Shown here piece after piece: positions 26,386 to 32,566 of a stretch of DNA of 64,000 bases. Position 1 is the stretch's first letter; each line of letters begins with the position of its first letter. The stretch is from positions 62,001 through 126,000 of the forward strand of contig JAKFFI010000064.1 of the NCBI GenBank assembly GCA_036677085.1, in the 5' to 3' direction. The stretch comes from JAGPUQ01 sp036677085 (GTDB lineage: Bacteria > Pseudomonadota > Gammaproteobacteria > Pseudomonadales > Porticoccaceae). A program made the position numbers and the translations under genes. The notes below the pieces were generated by a model. The model ran no database searches, was not told where the DNA came from, and was given only the letters and a program-made list of their open reading frames with translations.

Positions 26386-26530
26386 GCCCGTCGAAGGGTT
26401 CGGAACAGGCTTTGCGCGTCCGGGGGTTTACAACATGGCGTACAAGCGCGACGGCCGCGCGGTGCAGGTGGATTTTCTGTTCGGGCGGTGAGCGTCGGGC
26501 CTCGGAAGGGGGAGGGAATTGAGCAATTCG
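26383..26530. other. Short gap after pgeF with a dispersed-repeat motif
   Basis: Begins with CCTGAGCCCGTCGAAGGG, resembling a dispersed repeat (CTTCGAC-GGGCTCAGG) that I know from several proteobacterial genomes. A 18-codon frame at 26434-26490 (MAYKRDGRAVQV...) has no recognisable family and looks like a gene remnant or chance. Nothing else is supported here. Confidence 0.35.
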
Positions 26531-26549
26531 GTTTGTGCAATTCAGCTTG

Positions 26550-26595
26550 TTGAGACATTTCCCCCCGTTCGCTATCCTTACTTGGTATTACTTGG
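26550..26595 (+). promoter_or_regulatory. vapBC promoter with a direct repeat
   Basis: TTGAGA (26550-26555), 17-base spacer, TATCCT (26573-26578) form a plausible sigma-70 promoter 26 bases before the vapB start. Directly after the -10 lies a direct repeat of TTACTTGG at 26578-26585 and 26588-26595, offset by 10 bases, i.e. one helical turn. Such placement would suit autorepression by the VapB/VapC complex, but this is inference. Confidence 0.5.
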
Positions 26596-26603
26596 AGGCG
26601 TCC

Positions 26604-26837
26604 ATGGAAACAACGACGGTAACGAGCAAGGGACAGGTCACCATCCCCAAATCGGTTCGGCAACGGCTAGGTCTGCGGTGCGGCAGCAAGGTGGAGTTCG
26701 TGGTGGTCGGGGACCGGGTCGAGCTGCGTATCCGGAGTACGCTGGTAGAGGTGCCGGCCGACGGTTTCGGCATGATCCGAAGTCGCTTGGCGGCGGTTCC
26801 AGCAGATTTCGATCCGGCGGATATCATCAAGCCATGA
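26604..26837 (+). CDS. vapB: AbrB/SpoVT-type antitoxin VapB
   Basis: 77 residues from the ATG at 26604 with GGAGG at 26594-26598. N-terminal swapped-hairpin DNA-binding domain (ETTTVTSKGQVTIPKSVR, GSKVEFVVVGDRVELR), then a C-terminal toxin-wrapping tail with acidic and proline residues (DGFGMIRSRL... DPADIIKP). ATG of the PIN toxin overlaps its stop, the normal antitoxin-toxin order. It should bind its own promoter and neutralise VapC. Very clear by motif and context. Confidence 0.92.
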   Translation: METTTVTSKGQVTIPKSVRQRLGLRCGSKVEFVVVGDRVELRIRSTLVEVPADGFGMIRSRLAAVPADFDPADIIKP

Positions 26838-27253
26838 TCGGGCTGGATACCAATATCCTCGCCCGCTACTACATTCAGGACGAAGTCGACGAGGAGGCCG
26901 CCGGGCAACGCGCGGCGGCCCGGGCGCTGGTCGAATCCGGCCAGCCGCTCATGGTATGCAAGACGGTGGTGCTGGAACTGGAGTGGGTGATGCGGGGGTA
27001 TTACCGTTTCGAGCCACAGCAGGTCGCGGCAGTCCTGCGCCATTTGCTGAGCCTGCCCCAAGTGACCATCGAGGACCGGGAAGCCGTCGCGCTCGCCGTT
27101 TCCGCCAGCGACGCGGGTTTGGCTTTTACCGACGCGCTGCACCACGCCTGTTATCGGGACTGCAAGAGCATGGCGTCGTTTGATGATCGCAAGTTTGCCC
27201 GCCGGGCCAAGAGACTGGGTTTGGCGCCTGCTGTGATCGTTCCGCGTCGGTGA
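26834..27253 (+). CDS. vapC: PIN-domain ribonuclease toxin VapC
   Basis: 139 residues. PIN domain with the acidic metal site intact: D5 (GLDTNILAR), E48 (VLELEWVM), D100 (FTDALHHA) and D117/D118 (SFDDRKF). Members cleave tRNA or rRNA using Mg2+ and stop translation until bound by VapB. ATG at 26834 overlaps the vapB stop. The C-terminus is basic (RRAKRLGL). The target RNA cannot be predicted. Confidence 0.92.
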   Translation: MIGLDTNILARYYIQDEVDEEAAGQRAAARALVESGQPLMVCKTVVLELEWVMRGYYRFEPQQVAAVLRHLLSLPQVTIEDREAVALAVSASDAGLAFTDALHHACYRDCKSMASFDDRKFARRAKRLGLAPAVIVPRR

Positions 27254-27572
27254 ACGGGCCGCGCTGTGGACGTGCGGCACTCCGAGTTACAGGCGCTGGC
27301 TGGTTGCGAGGTGCTGCTCGATCACTTCGCCGGGTTGCGGGACCGCGCGGGCACGGCCCATCGGCCTGTGTTTCCAGCATTTCCGCCATCCATGGCGGTC
27401 CCGCGGGAATGACGGCGGTCGGGTCTCCGTCATCCCTCGGGTGAGGGGCAGGCGCGCAATGGCCGTCGCCCACGTCGCATCACCGAACACCGATCCCTCC
27501 CCGCGCGACGAACTGTTTCCCTCATGGCGGGTTCCGTTATCATGAAACCGGATTTCCAGTAGAAGCGAAGGC
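27254..27572. other. 319-base intergenic stretch between vapC and mntA
   Basis: No credible gene. Contains TCCCGCGGGAATGACGG near 27398-27414, a half of the inverted-repeat family used elsewhere in the window, and a GC-rich direct-repeat-like stretch. Near the right end, TTATCATGAAA (about 27537-27547) could hold a -10 box for mntA; GAAGG precedes its ATG. Confidence 0.5.
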
Positions 27573-27863
27573 ATGAAGCCATCAGTTGCCCTTGACCAGA
27601 AGCGAAGCGCCGTGCGCGGGTTGGCGGGGCGTTTTCGTGCGGACAATCTGCGGATTTTCGGATCGGTGTTGCACGGTACCGATCAGGAAGGCAGCGACCT
27701 CGATTTGTTGGTGGATGCACTTCCCGGCGCCACGCTGTTCGATCTCGGCGGCTTGCAAATAGAGTTGGAGCACCTGCTTGGTGTACCTGTCGATCTACTG
27801 ACGCCCGCTGACCTGCCGCCACCGCTGCGCAAGAAGATTCTTGCGGAAGCCCAGCCGGTATGA
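27573..27863 (+). CDS. mntA: MntA-type nucleotidyltransferase antitoxin
   Basis: 96 residues, minimal nucleotidyltransferase fold. The motif GS-x10-DxD is intact: G30 S31 and D42/D44 in FGSVLHGTDQEGSDLDLLV. C-terminal part (LEHLLGVPVDLLTPADLPP) matches MNT proteins partnered with HEPN toxins. In the characterised Shewanella system MntA adds AMP to a tyrosine of HepT and thereby blocks its RNase activity. Its stop overlaps the hepT ATG, supporting a type VII toxin-antitoxin pair. Confidence 0.9.
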   Translation: MKPSVALDQKRSAVRGLAGRFRADNLRIFGSVLHGTDQEGSDLDLLVDALPGATLFDLGGLQIELEHLLGVPVDLLTPADLPPPLRKKILAEAQPV

Positions 27864-28216
27864 GCGAAAACCGTCTGCCGGACTACCTCGATCACATGGC
27901 TCGGGCCGCGCAGGATGCGTGCGGCTTTGTCGATGGCTTGAGCAAAGCGGACTTCCTGGCTGACCGACGGACCCAGCAGGCGGTCATCATGAGCCTGATC
28001 ATCATTGGTGAGGCGGCGATGAGAGTCATGGATCGGTACGCCGGGTTCGCGCAAAAGTACGCGGAAGTGCCCTGGCGGAGTATGCGTGGGATGCGTAACC
28101 GCATCGCTCACGGCTACTTTGATATCAATCTCGACGTGGTTTGGGACACTGTGGTGACAGCATTGCCGGAGTTGCTGGAGCAACTGCGCGATATCCGCAG
28201 CGACGCGGACCAATGA
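27860..28216 (+). CDS. hepT: HEPN-domain RNase toxin HepT
   Basis: 118 residues, all-helical DUF86/HepT family. The HEPN catalytic motif Rx4HxY is present: R79, H84 and Y86 in RNRIAHGY; Y86 is the residue expected to be AMPylated by MntA. Conserved blocks FLADRRTQQAVIMSLIIIGEAA and GMRNRIAHGYFDI. Starts within the mntA stop (ATGA overlap). The RNA target is unknown. No mobile gene adjoins it, but the repeats directly downstream mark a rearranged region. Confidence 0.9.
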   Translation: MSENRLPDYLDHMARAAQDACGFVDGLSKADFLADRRTQQAVIMSLIIIGEAAMRVMDRYAGFAQKYAEVPWRSMRGMRNRIAHGYFDINLDVVWDTVVTALPELLEQLRDIRSDADQ

Positions 28217-28266
28217 AGACCGAAACGACGACGGGATGAAACTCTGAGTCTTTCACGCCCACTCTG

Positions 28267-28850
28267 TCTCCCCCCGCACGCCCACACCAGCACATCCCGG
28301 TTGCACCGGGGTCCAGGTCGGGACGGACAAGCCGTCACCCCCGCGCAGGCGGGGGTCCAGGCGCCACCGGGGTCGGAGATATCGTGGTATCTGGATTCCC
28401 GCTTTCGCGGGAATGACGGCGTTTTTGTCTCCCTCGCACGCCCACACCTGCACATCCCGGTTGCGCCGGGGTCCAGGTCGGGACGGACAAGCCGTCACCC
28501 CCGCGCAGGCGGGGGTCCAGGCGCCACTGGGGTCGGAGATATCGTGGTATCTGGATTCCCGCTTTCGCGGGAATGACGGCGGTTTTGTCTCCCTCGCACG
28601 CCCACACCTGCGCATCCCGGTTGCGCCGGGGTCCGGGTCGGACGGACAAGCCGTCAACCCCGCGCAGGCGGGGGTCCAGGGGATTGCGCTTCGTCCAAAA
28701 CCAGCAGCGATCCGTCACCCCCGCGCAGGCGGGGGTCCAGGCGCCACCGGGGTCGGAGATATCGTGGTATCTGGATTCCCGCTTTCGTGGGAATGACGGC
28801 GGTTTTGTCTCCCTCGCACACCCACACCTGCGCATACTGGTTGCGCCCAG
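28267..28850. repeat. Tandem repeat block (about 160-bp unit) of inverted repeats
   Basis: Units begin at 28267, 28428, 28588 and a truncated one at 28808, so the period is 160-161 bases except for the third (220 bases). The third carries an extra inserted piece (28680-28740) that repeats the GTCACCCCCGCGCAGGCGGG module. Each unit has a GTCC-rich arm and an ATTCCCGCTTTCGCGGGAAT palindrome, exactly fitting the 20-bp dRS3 pattern ATTCCC-N8-GGGAAT described in Neisseria. Long open frames on both strands here come from the repeat period and are not genes. Confidence 0.85.
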
Positions 28851-28908
28851 CCCGGCGCTGTCATCCAATGGCGCGAATTTTCGGAACTACCCCGTTCGGA
28901 GCTGACCC

Positions 28909-29289
28909 ATGACCCCGACTGAACTGATCGAAAAACTGCGCGCCGCGCCGGCGACCGTGGCGTTCGACGAAGTGATTGCCGTCATCGACGCCCACTACCG
29001 CTTTACCCCGACCGGTTTTGCCAATGGCCGGGATGCCGGACGCCTGTGGAATCCGGTGGGAACCAACGAAGGCTCGTGCCGCATTTTCGCCTTTGGTCGT
29101 CTCCATGACCTCAGCGAAGCCGAAACCCTGGCCTGTTTCGGCGCCCATTACCGCGCGGTACTGGCCGATCCCGGGGGCACGGCGCACGGCAACATCCGCG
29201 CCTTCATGCGCGACGGCTGGGCCGCCATCAAATTCGAAGGCACTCCGCTGGTGCTGAAAGACGATGCTGAAATGACGGTGCTGAAATGA
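28909..29289 (+). CDS. HopJ-family protein
   Basis: 126 residues of the HopJ type III effector family (named after Pseudomonas syringae HopJ). Motifs: FDEVIAVIDAHYRFTPTGFANG, NEGSCRIFAFG, ETLACFGAHYRAVLADPGGTAHGNIRAFMRDGW. RBS GGAG is 7 bases before the ATG. The family is widespread in marine and other Gammaproteobacteria that lack type III secretion, so an effector role is unlikely here; no secretion genes are near. Cytoplasmic by sequence, no signal peptide. Function unknown. Confidence 0.8.
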   Translation: MTPTELIEKLRAAPATVAFDEVIAVIDAHYRFTPTGFANGRDAGRLWNPVGTNEGSCRIFAFGRLHDLSEAETLACFGAHYRAVLADPGGTAHGNIRAFMRDGWAAIKFEGTPLVLKDDAEMTVLK

Positions 29290-29468
29290 CCAAAACCGCG
29301 CGGATTTTTGCCCCGGACGGGGTCTGGCATTCAGGGTGCACCACCCGGATCGCGTCCGGCTGTCGGAAAAACGCACCGCCTGTCCGTGTCAACTGTTATT
29401 CATCGCCCTATATGCCCGCTGGTCGGAAATCGCGAAACTATTCTTTTCGCTCTGTTAACAAGGCGGGC

Positions 29469-30008
29469 ATGGACAAAAACAACCCACAACAGGGCCGGTC
29501 GATCCGCAATCGCGGCTTCACCCTCATCGAGATGATGGTCACCGTGGCCATCCTCGCCATTCTGATTGCAGCGGTAACACCCTCGTTTCGCGGTCTCCTG
29601 CGCGACAACCAGGCGGCCACCCAGGCCAACGCTTTGGTGACCTCGCTCATGTTGGCGCGCAGCGAGGCCATCAAGCGCAATGCCCCGGTGGTGATGTGCC
29701 GTTCCGACGATGGCGCGAGCTGCGCGGGGAGCGACTGGGCCGAAGGCTGGATTCTGTGGGCCGATACCGACGGCGACGCGACCGTCGACAGCGGAGAGAT
29801 CGTTCAGGTCCAGGAAGATCTTGCCGGCAACTTCACCCTGACGGCCACCGGCTCCTCCTTCACCTATCGTCCCGATGGTTCGGTTTCAGGTGACGCCGAC
29901 AGCTTCGAACTCCTGCCCCCCGATGGCAATGCGGATTACGGGCGCTGCGTGGCGGTGGATGTCACCGGTCGTCCCAACGTGACCAAAGGAGCCTGTCCAT
30001 CACCATGA
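29469..30008 (+). CDS. fimT: Type IV pilus minor pilin, FimT/FimU type (GspH)
   Basis: 179 residues from the ATG at 29469 (AAGG upstream). A prepilin leader ends at G before the processed N-terminus FTLIEMMVTVAILAI, whose E5 is conserved; a GspH/FimT domain follows (LARSEAIKRNAPVVMC, WILWADTDGDATVD, and the C-terminal RCVAVDVTGRPNV). Two cysteines could form the disulfide common in minor pilins. First gene of the minor pilin operon; the pilV ATG overlaps its stop. Processed by PilD, located in the inner membrane and pilus tip. Confidence 0.92.
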   Translation: MDKNNPQQGRSIRNRGFTLIEMMVTVAILAILIAAVTPSFRGLLRDNQAATQANALVTSLMLARSEAIKRNAPVVMCRSDDGASCAGSDWAEGWILWADTDGDATVDSGEIVQVQEDLAGNFTLTATGSSFTYRPDGSVSGDADSFELLPPDGNADYGRCVAVDVTGRPNVTKGACPSP

Positions 30009-30646
30009 AAGGCATGCCGCGTCCAACGCCTCGCTGTGCCGCTCCAGCCGGCCACGGCAACAGGGGCGCCACCCTGATCGAAGTCCTCATCGCAATACTG
30101 GTGCTTGCGGTGGGCATCCTGGGTCTGATGGGCCTGCAGATCAACGGCAAGCGCACCAATTACGAAGCGCTCCAGCGCAGTGCCGCCGTGAGTCTGGCGC
30201 AGGACATGATCAACCGCATGCGCGCCAATCCCAATGTTGCGCCCACCGTCACTTTTCTGGATACCAACTATGACACCGGCACCACCTACACCGGCGGCGG
30301 CGTCGGCGGCGGCCAGGTCGCCGCCCCGACCGACTGTGCCGCCGCGGGTGCCGCCTGCACGCCGGCCCAGTTGGCGGCCTTCGACCTCTCGTCCTGGGAG
30401 GCCCAGCTCGACGACGCCGTCACCAGCAATGGCCTGGTCAACCCCACCGGCTGCATCGATGTCGATACCAGCGCCGCCGACGGCAGCCTGGTGACCGTGA
30501 TGGTGGCCTGGGAGAGCCGGATCGACCTGGATCAGACCGCGCTGCTGGCGCGCATGCCGGTGGATTGCGGCGGTACCGACAAATACGGCACCGGCAATAC
30601 CCGCCGTCAGGCGGTCGTCATCGCCACCTTTCTGGCCAATCGCTGA
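30005..30646 (+). CDS. pilV: Type IV pilus minor pilin PilV
   Basis: 213 residues. Prepilin site G^ATLIEVLIAILVLAVGILG with E5 intact; the +1 residue is Ala instead of Phe, as in many PilV proteins. Downstream MGLQINGKRTNYEALQRSAAVSLAQDMINRMRAN is the PilV core. Overlaps fimT by 4 bases; pilW follows 9 bases after the stop. Together with FimT, PilW, PilX, PilE and PilY1 it primes pilus assembly. Confidence 0.92.
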   Translation: MKGMPRPTPRCAAPAGHGNRGATLIEVLIAILVLAVGILGLMGLQINGKRTNYEALQRSAAVSLAQDMINRMRANPNVAPTVTFLDTNYDTGTTYTGGGVGGGQVAAPTDCAAAGAACTPAQLAAFDLSSWEAQLDDAVTSNGLVNPTGCIDVDTSAADGSLVTVMVAWESRIDLDQTALLARMPVDCGGTDKYGTGNTRRQAVVIATFLANR

Positions 30647-30655
30647 GGATCCGGC

Positions 30656-31648
30656 ATGGCAGCTCCAGCGTTCCCCGCCCGCACCCAGGCCGGCTTCTCG
30701 TTGATCGAGCTGATGGTGGCGCTGCTCCTCGGCCTGTTGCTGATGAGCGGCATCATCGCCGTGTATCTGGAGAGCAAACGTGGCTTCGTGCAGGACGAGG
30801 CCATTTCCCGGGTGCAGGAGAACGGCCGCTACGCGCTGCGGCTGTTGTCCCGCGAGATCGCCATGGCCGGGTTCTTCGGCGGCGTCACCGAGCTGGACAA
30901 GATCACCTCCCCGGCGGGGAGCACCGCCTGCCAGACCTGGCTGCTCAACCCCGATCAGGTGATCGAGGTCTACGACGCCGCCGATGGCGGCGAGACCGGT
31001 GCCTTCAACAGCTGTTTTGCGGCCGCCATCGACGGTGTCGGCACCGATATCCTCGCCGTGCGGCGCGCTTCGGACGCGCCCCTGATCCATGAGGGCGAAT
31101 GGGAGACGGGTTTCAGCAGCCTCACCGGCGGCCACTACTACCTGCACAACGAATCTTCCGGGCTGGGAACCGCGGAGATCGCGGTGGATACGGACATCGA
31201 CACCAGCGCGCTGACTTCAGTGGGCTCCGGCGCGGACCTCTGGGCCTACTACGGGCGCATCTACTACATAGGCAACGAGAACGGGGTGCCCAGCCTCTGC
31301 GTGCGCAGCGTCGAAAACCCTGCACAGACCTGCCTGGTGAACGGTATCGAGAGCTTGCAGGTAGAACTGGGAGTGGACACCGATGGCGATGCGATTCCCG
31401 ACGAATTCGTCTCCGACCGGGTCGCCGATGTGGCCGGTGCCGTGGATGCCGACACCGTGCTATCCATGCGCGTCCACCTGCTGGTGCGCAGTCTGGAGCC
31501 GGTGCGGTCCAGTGCGACCGAAAGCCGCACCTGGAACCTGGGCAACCAGACCTTGACCACCAACGCGACCCCAGACGACCAGTACTACCGGCGCGTCTTC
31601 ACCACCACGGTACCGCGCAACAATCAGGTGTTTACCACCTTTCAATAG
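30656..31648 (+). CDS. pilW: Type IV pilus minor pilin PilW
   Basis: 330 residues. Leader ends at G^FSLIELMVALLLGLLLMSG; then GRYALRLLSREIAMAGFFG, the PilW signature, and a C-terminal region with EAAP-type blocks (RVHLLVRSLEP). Several cysteines (QTWLL, SCFAA, SLCVRS, TCLVNG). RBS GAGGA before the ATG. Operon member between pilV and pilX. Confidence 0.92.
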   Translation: MAAPAFPARTQAGFSLIELMVALLLGLLLMSGIIAVYLESKRGFVQDEAISRVQENGRYALRLLSREIAMAGFFGGVTELDKITSPAGSTACQTWLLNPDQVIEVYDAADGGETGAFNSCFAAAIDGVGTDILAVRRASDAPLIHEGEWETGFSSLTGGHYYLHNESSGLGTAEIAVDTDIDTSALTSVGSGADLWAYYGRIYYIGNENGVPSLCVRSVENPAQTCLVNGIESLQVELGVDTDGDAIPDEFVSDRVADVAGAVDADTVLSMRVHLLVRSLEPVRSSATESRTWNLGNQTLTTNATPDDQYYRRVFTTTVPRNNQVFTTFQ

Positions 31649-31676
31649 GACGGACAGCGAAGAAGAGGATTTCAGA

Positions 31677-32534
31677 GTGAACCGTCGAACCATTGCAGAC
31701 GTAGGCCGGGTAAGCGCAGCGCACCCGGCGCCGGAACCGGCAGCCCATCCGACACCGGCATTGGCGGATGCGCTGCGCTTATCCGCCCTACGACGGGTGT
31801 CCGCCCTGCGACACCGGCATGCCCCCGTAGGCCGGGTAAGCGCAGCGCACCCGGCGCAGCCGTCTTCCCCTGTGCGCGCCCGCGCGTCTCGGGCAATGGC
31901 GGATGCGCCTGCGGCTTATCCGCCCTACGTCCACGTCCACGTCCACGTCCCCGTGCGCCAGCGCGGCGCCGTGCTGGCGGTGTCGCTGATCTTTCTCTTG
32001 CTGCTCAGCATCCTGGCCATCAGCGTGATGCGCTCGGGTCAGCTCGAAGTGCTGATGGCGGGCAATAGTCAGGCCCGACTCGATGCCTTCCAGCTCGCCG
32101 AGGGTATCGCCGATGCGGTATTGGGACGCTGGGAGAACAACCTGGATACCGAGGCAATCGTCTGCAGCAATGGTCACCCGGATCCGGATAGCGACTGTGA
32201 CCGCTTTAACCTTGCCTGGGATCCGCGCCTGGACCCGACCAGCACCACCCCGGCCCCGCTGCCCGCGGTCGAGGGCGCCACCGTCACCGGCCGCGCCCGG
32301 CCGCTCAACGACGGTCAGCCCGCCTGCGTGCCGGCCTTCATCACCGGCATTGCCCACGGCACCTGGGCCTTCTTCTTCGATGTCGAGGCGACATTCGACA
32401 ACACCGAGGCGCGCCAGGGCGCCAGTCAGGTCAATCGCGGCGCGGTAGTGGTAAATCCCGTGAGCAGCGACTGCTTTTCGAACCCGCCGCAAGGCAACCT
32501 GGACAAATATGCCCATGTGCCGGCGGTGGGCTAG
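31677..32534 (+). CDS. pilX: Type IV pilus assembly protein PilX with a repeat-derived N-terminal extension
   Basis: The PilX core begins at about residue 93: RQRGAVLAVSLIFLLLLSILAISV then MRSGQLEVLMAGNSQARLDAFQLAE, a typical PilX N-terminus. The GTG at 31677 has a good ribosome site (AAGAGGA, 7-base spacing), and the first seven codons resemble a normal pilX beginning. Between these codons and the core lie about 230 bases of intergenic-type inverted repeats that stay open in frame, giving a 285-residue protein with an Ala/His/Pro-rich extension (including a run of HV pairs). Alternatives: internal start at ATG 31896 or GTG 31953. It is either a working gene with an odd leader or one whose expression is impaired. 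Confidence 0.85.
   Translation: MNRRTIADVGRVSAAHPAPEPAAHPTPALADALRLSALRRVSALRHRHAPVGRVSAAHPAQPSSPVRARASRAMADAPAAYPPYVHVHVHVPVRQRGAVLAVSLIFLLLLSILAISVMRSGQLEVLMAGNSQARLDAFQLAEGIADAVLGRWENNLDTEAIVCSNGHPDPDSDCDRFNLAWDPRLDPTSTTPAPLPAVEGATVTGRARPLNDGQPACVPAFITGIAHGTWAFFFDVEATFDNTEARQGASQVNRGAVVVNPVSSDCFSNPPQGNLDKYAHVPAVG
31701..31930. repeat. Inverted-repeat element inside the 5' part of pilX
   Basis: Forward arms GTAGGCCGGGTAAGCGCAGC at 31701 and 31827; reverse arms GCGGATGCGCTGCGCTTATC at 31764 and GCGGATGCGCCTGCGGCTTA at 31900, each ending in CGCCCTACG. Two hairpin modules therefore lie head to tail. It is followed by short GTCCAC repeats (31929-31950). The same element family occurs in non-coding DNA at 37183-37412 and 50030-50150. 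Confidence 0.85.
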
Positions 32535-32566
32535 GCGAACCGGGCCAGGCGAGCGAGAAGGAAACC

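Noticed and set aside
26434..26490. Short 18-codon frame after pgeF (MAYKRDGRAVQV...)
   Set aside because: No ribosome site and no recognisable family; possibly the end of a lost gene, but there is no support.
28301..28905. Open frames over the 160-bp repeats, both strands
   Set aside because: They repeat the same peptide from repeat DNA (AGVTACPS/TPAQAGVQ types), a well-known false annotation of dRS3-like repeats.
28909..29289. HopJ as evidence of a type III secretion effector
   Set aside because: No secretion apparatus, chaperone or hrp box is near and the family is found in bacteria without type III systems.
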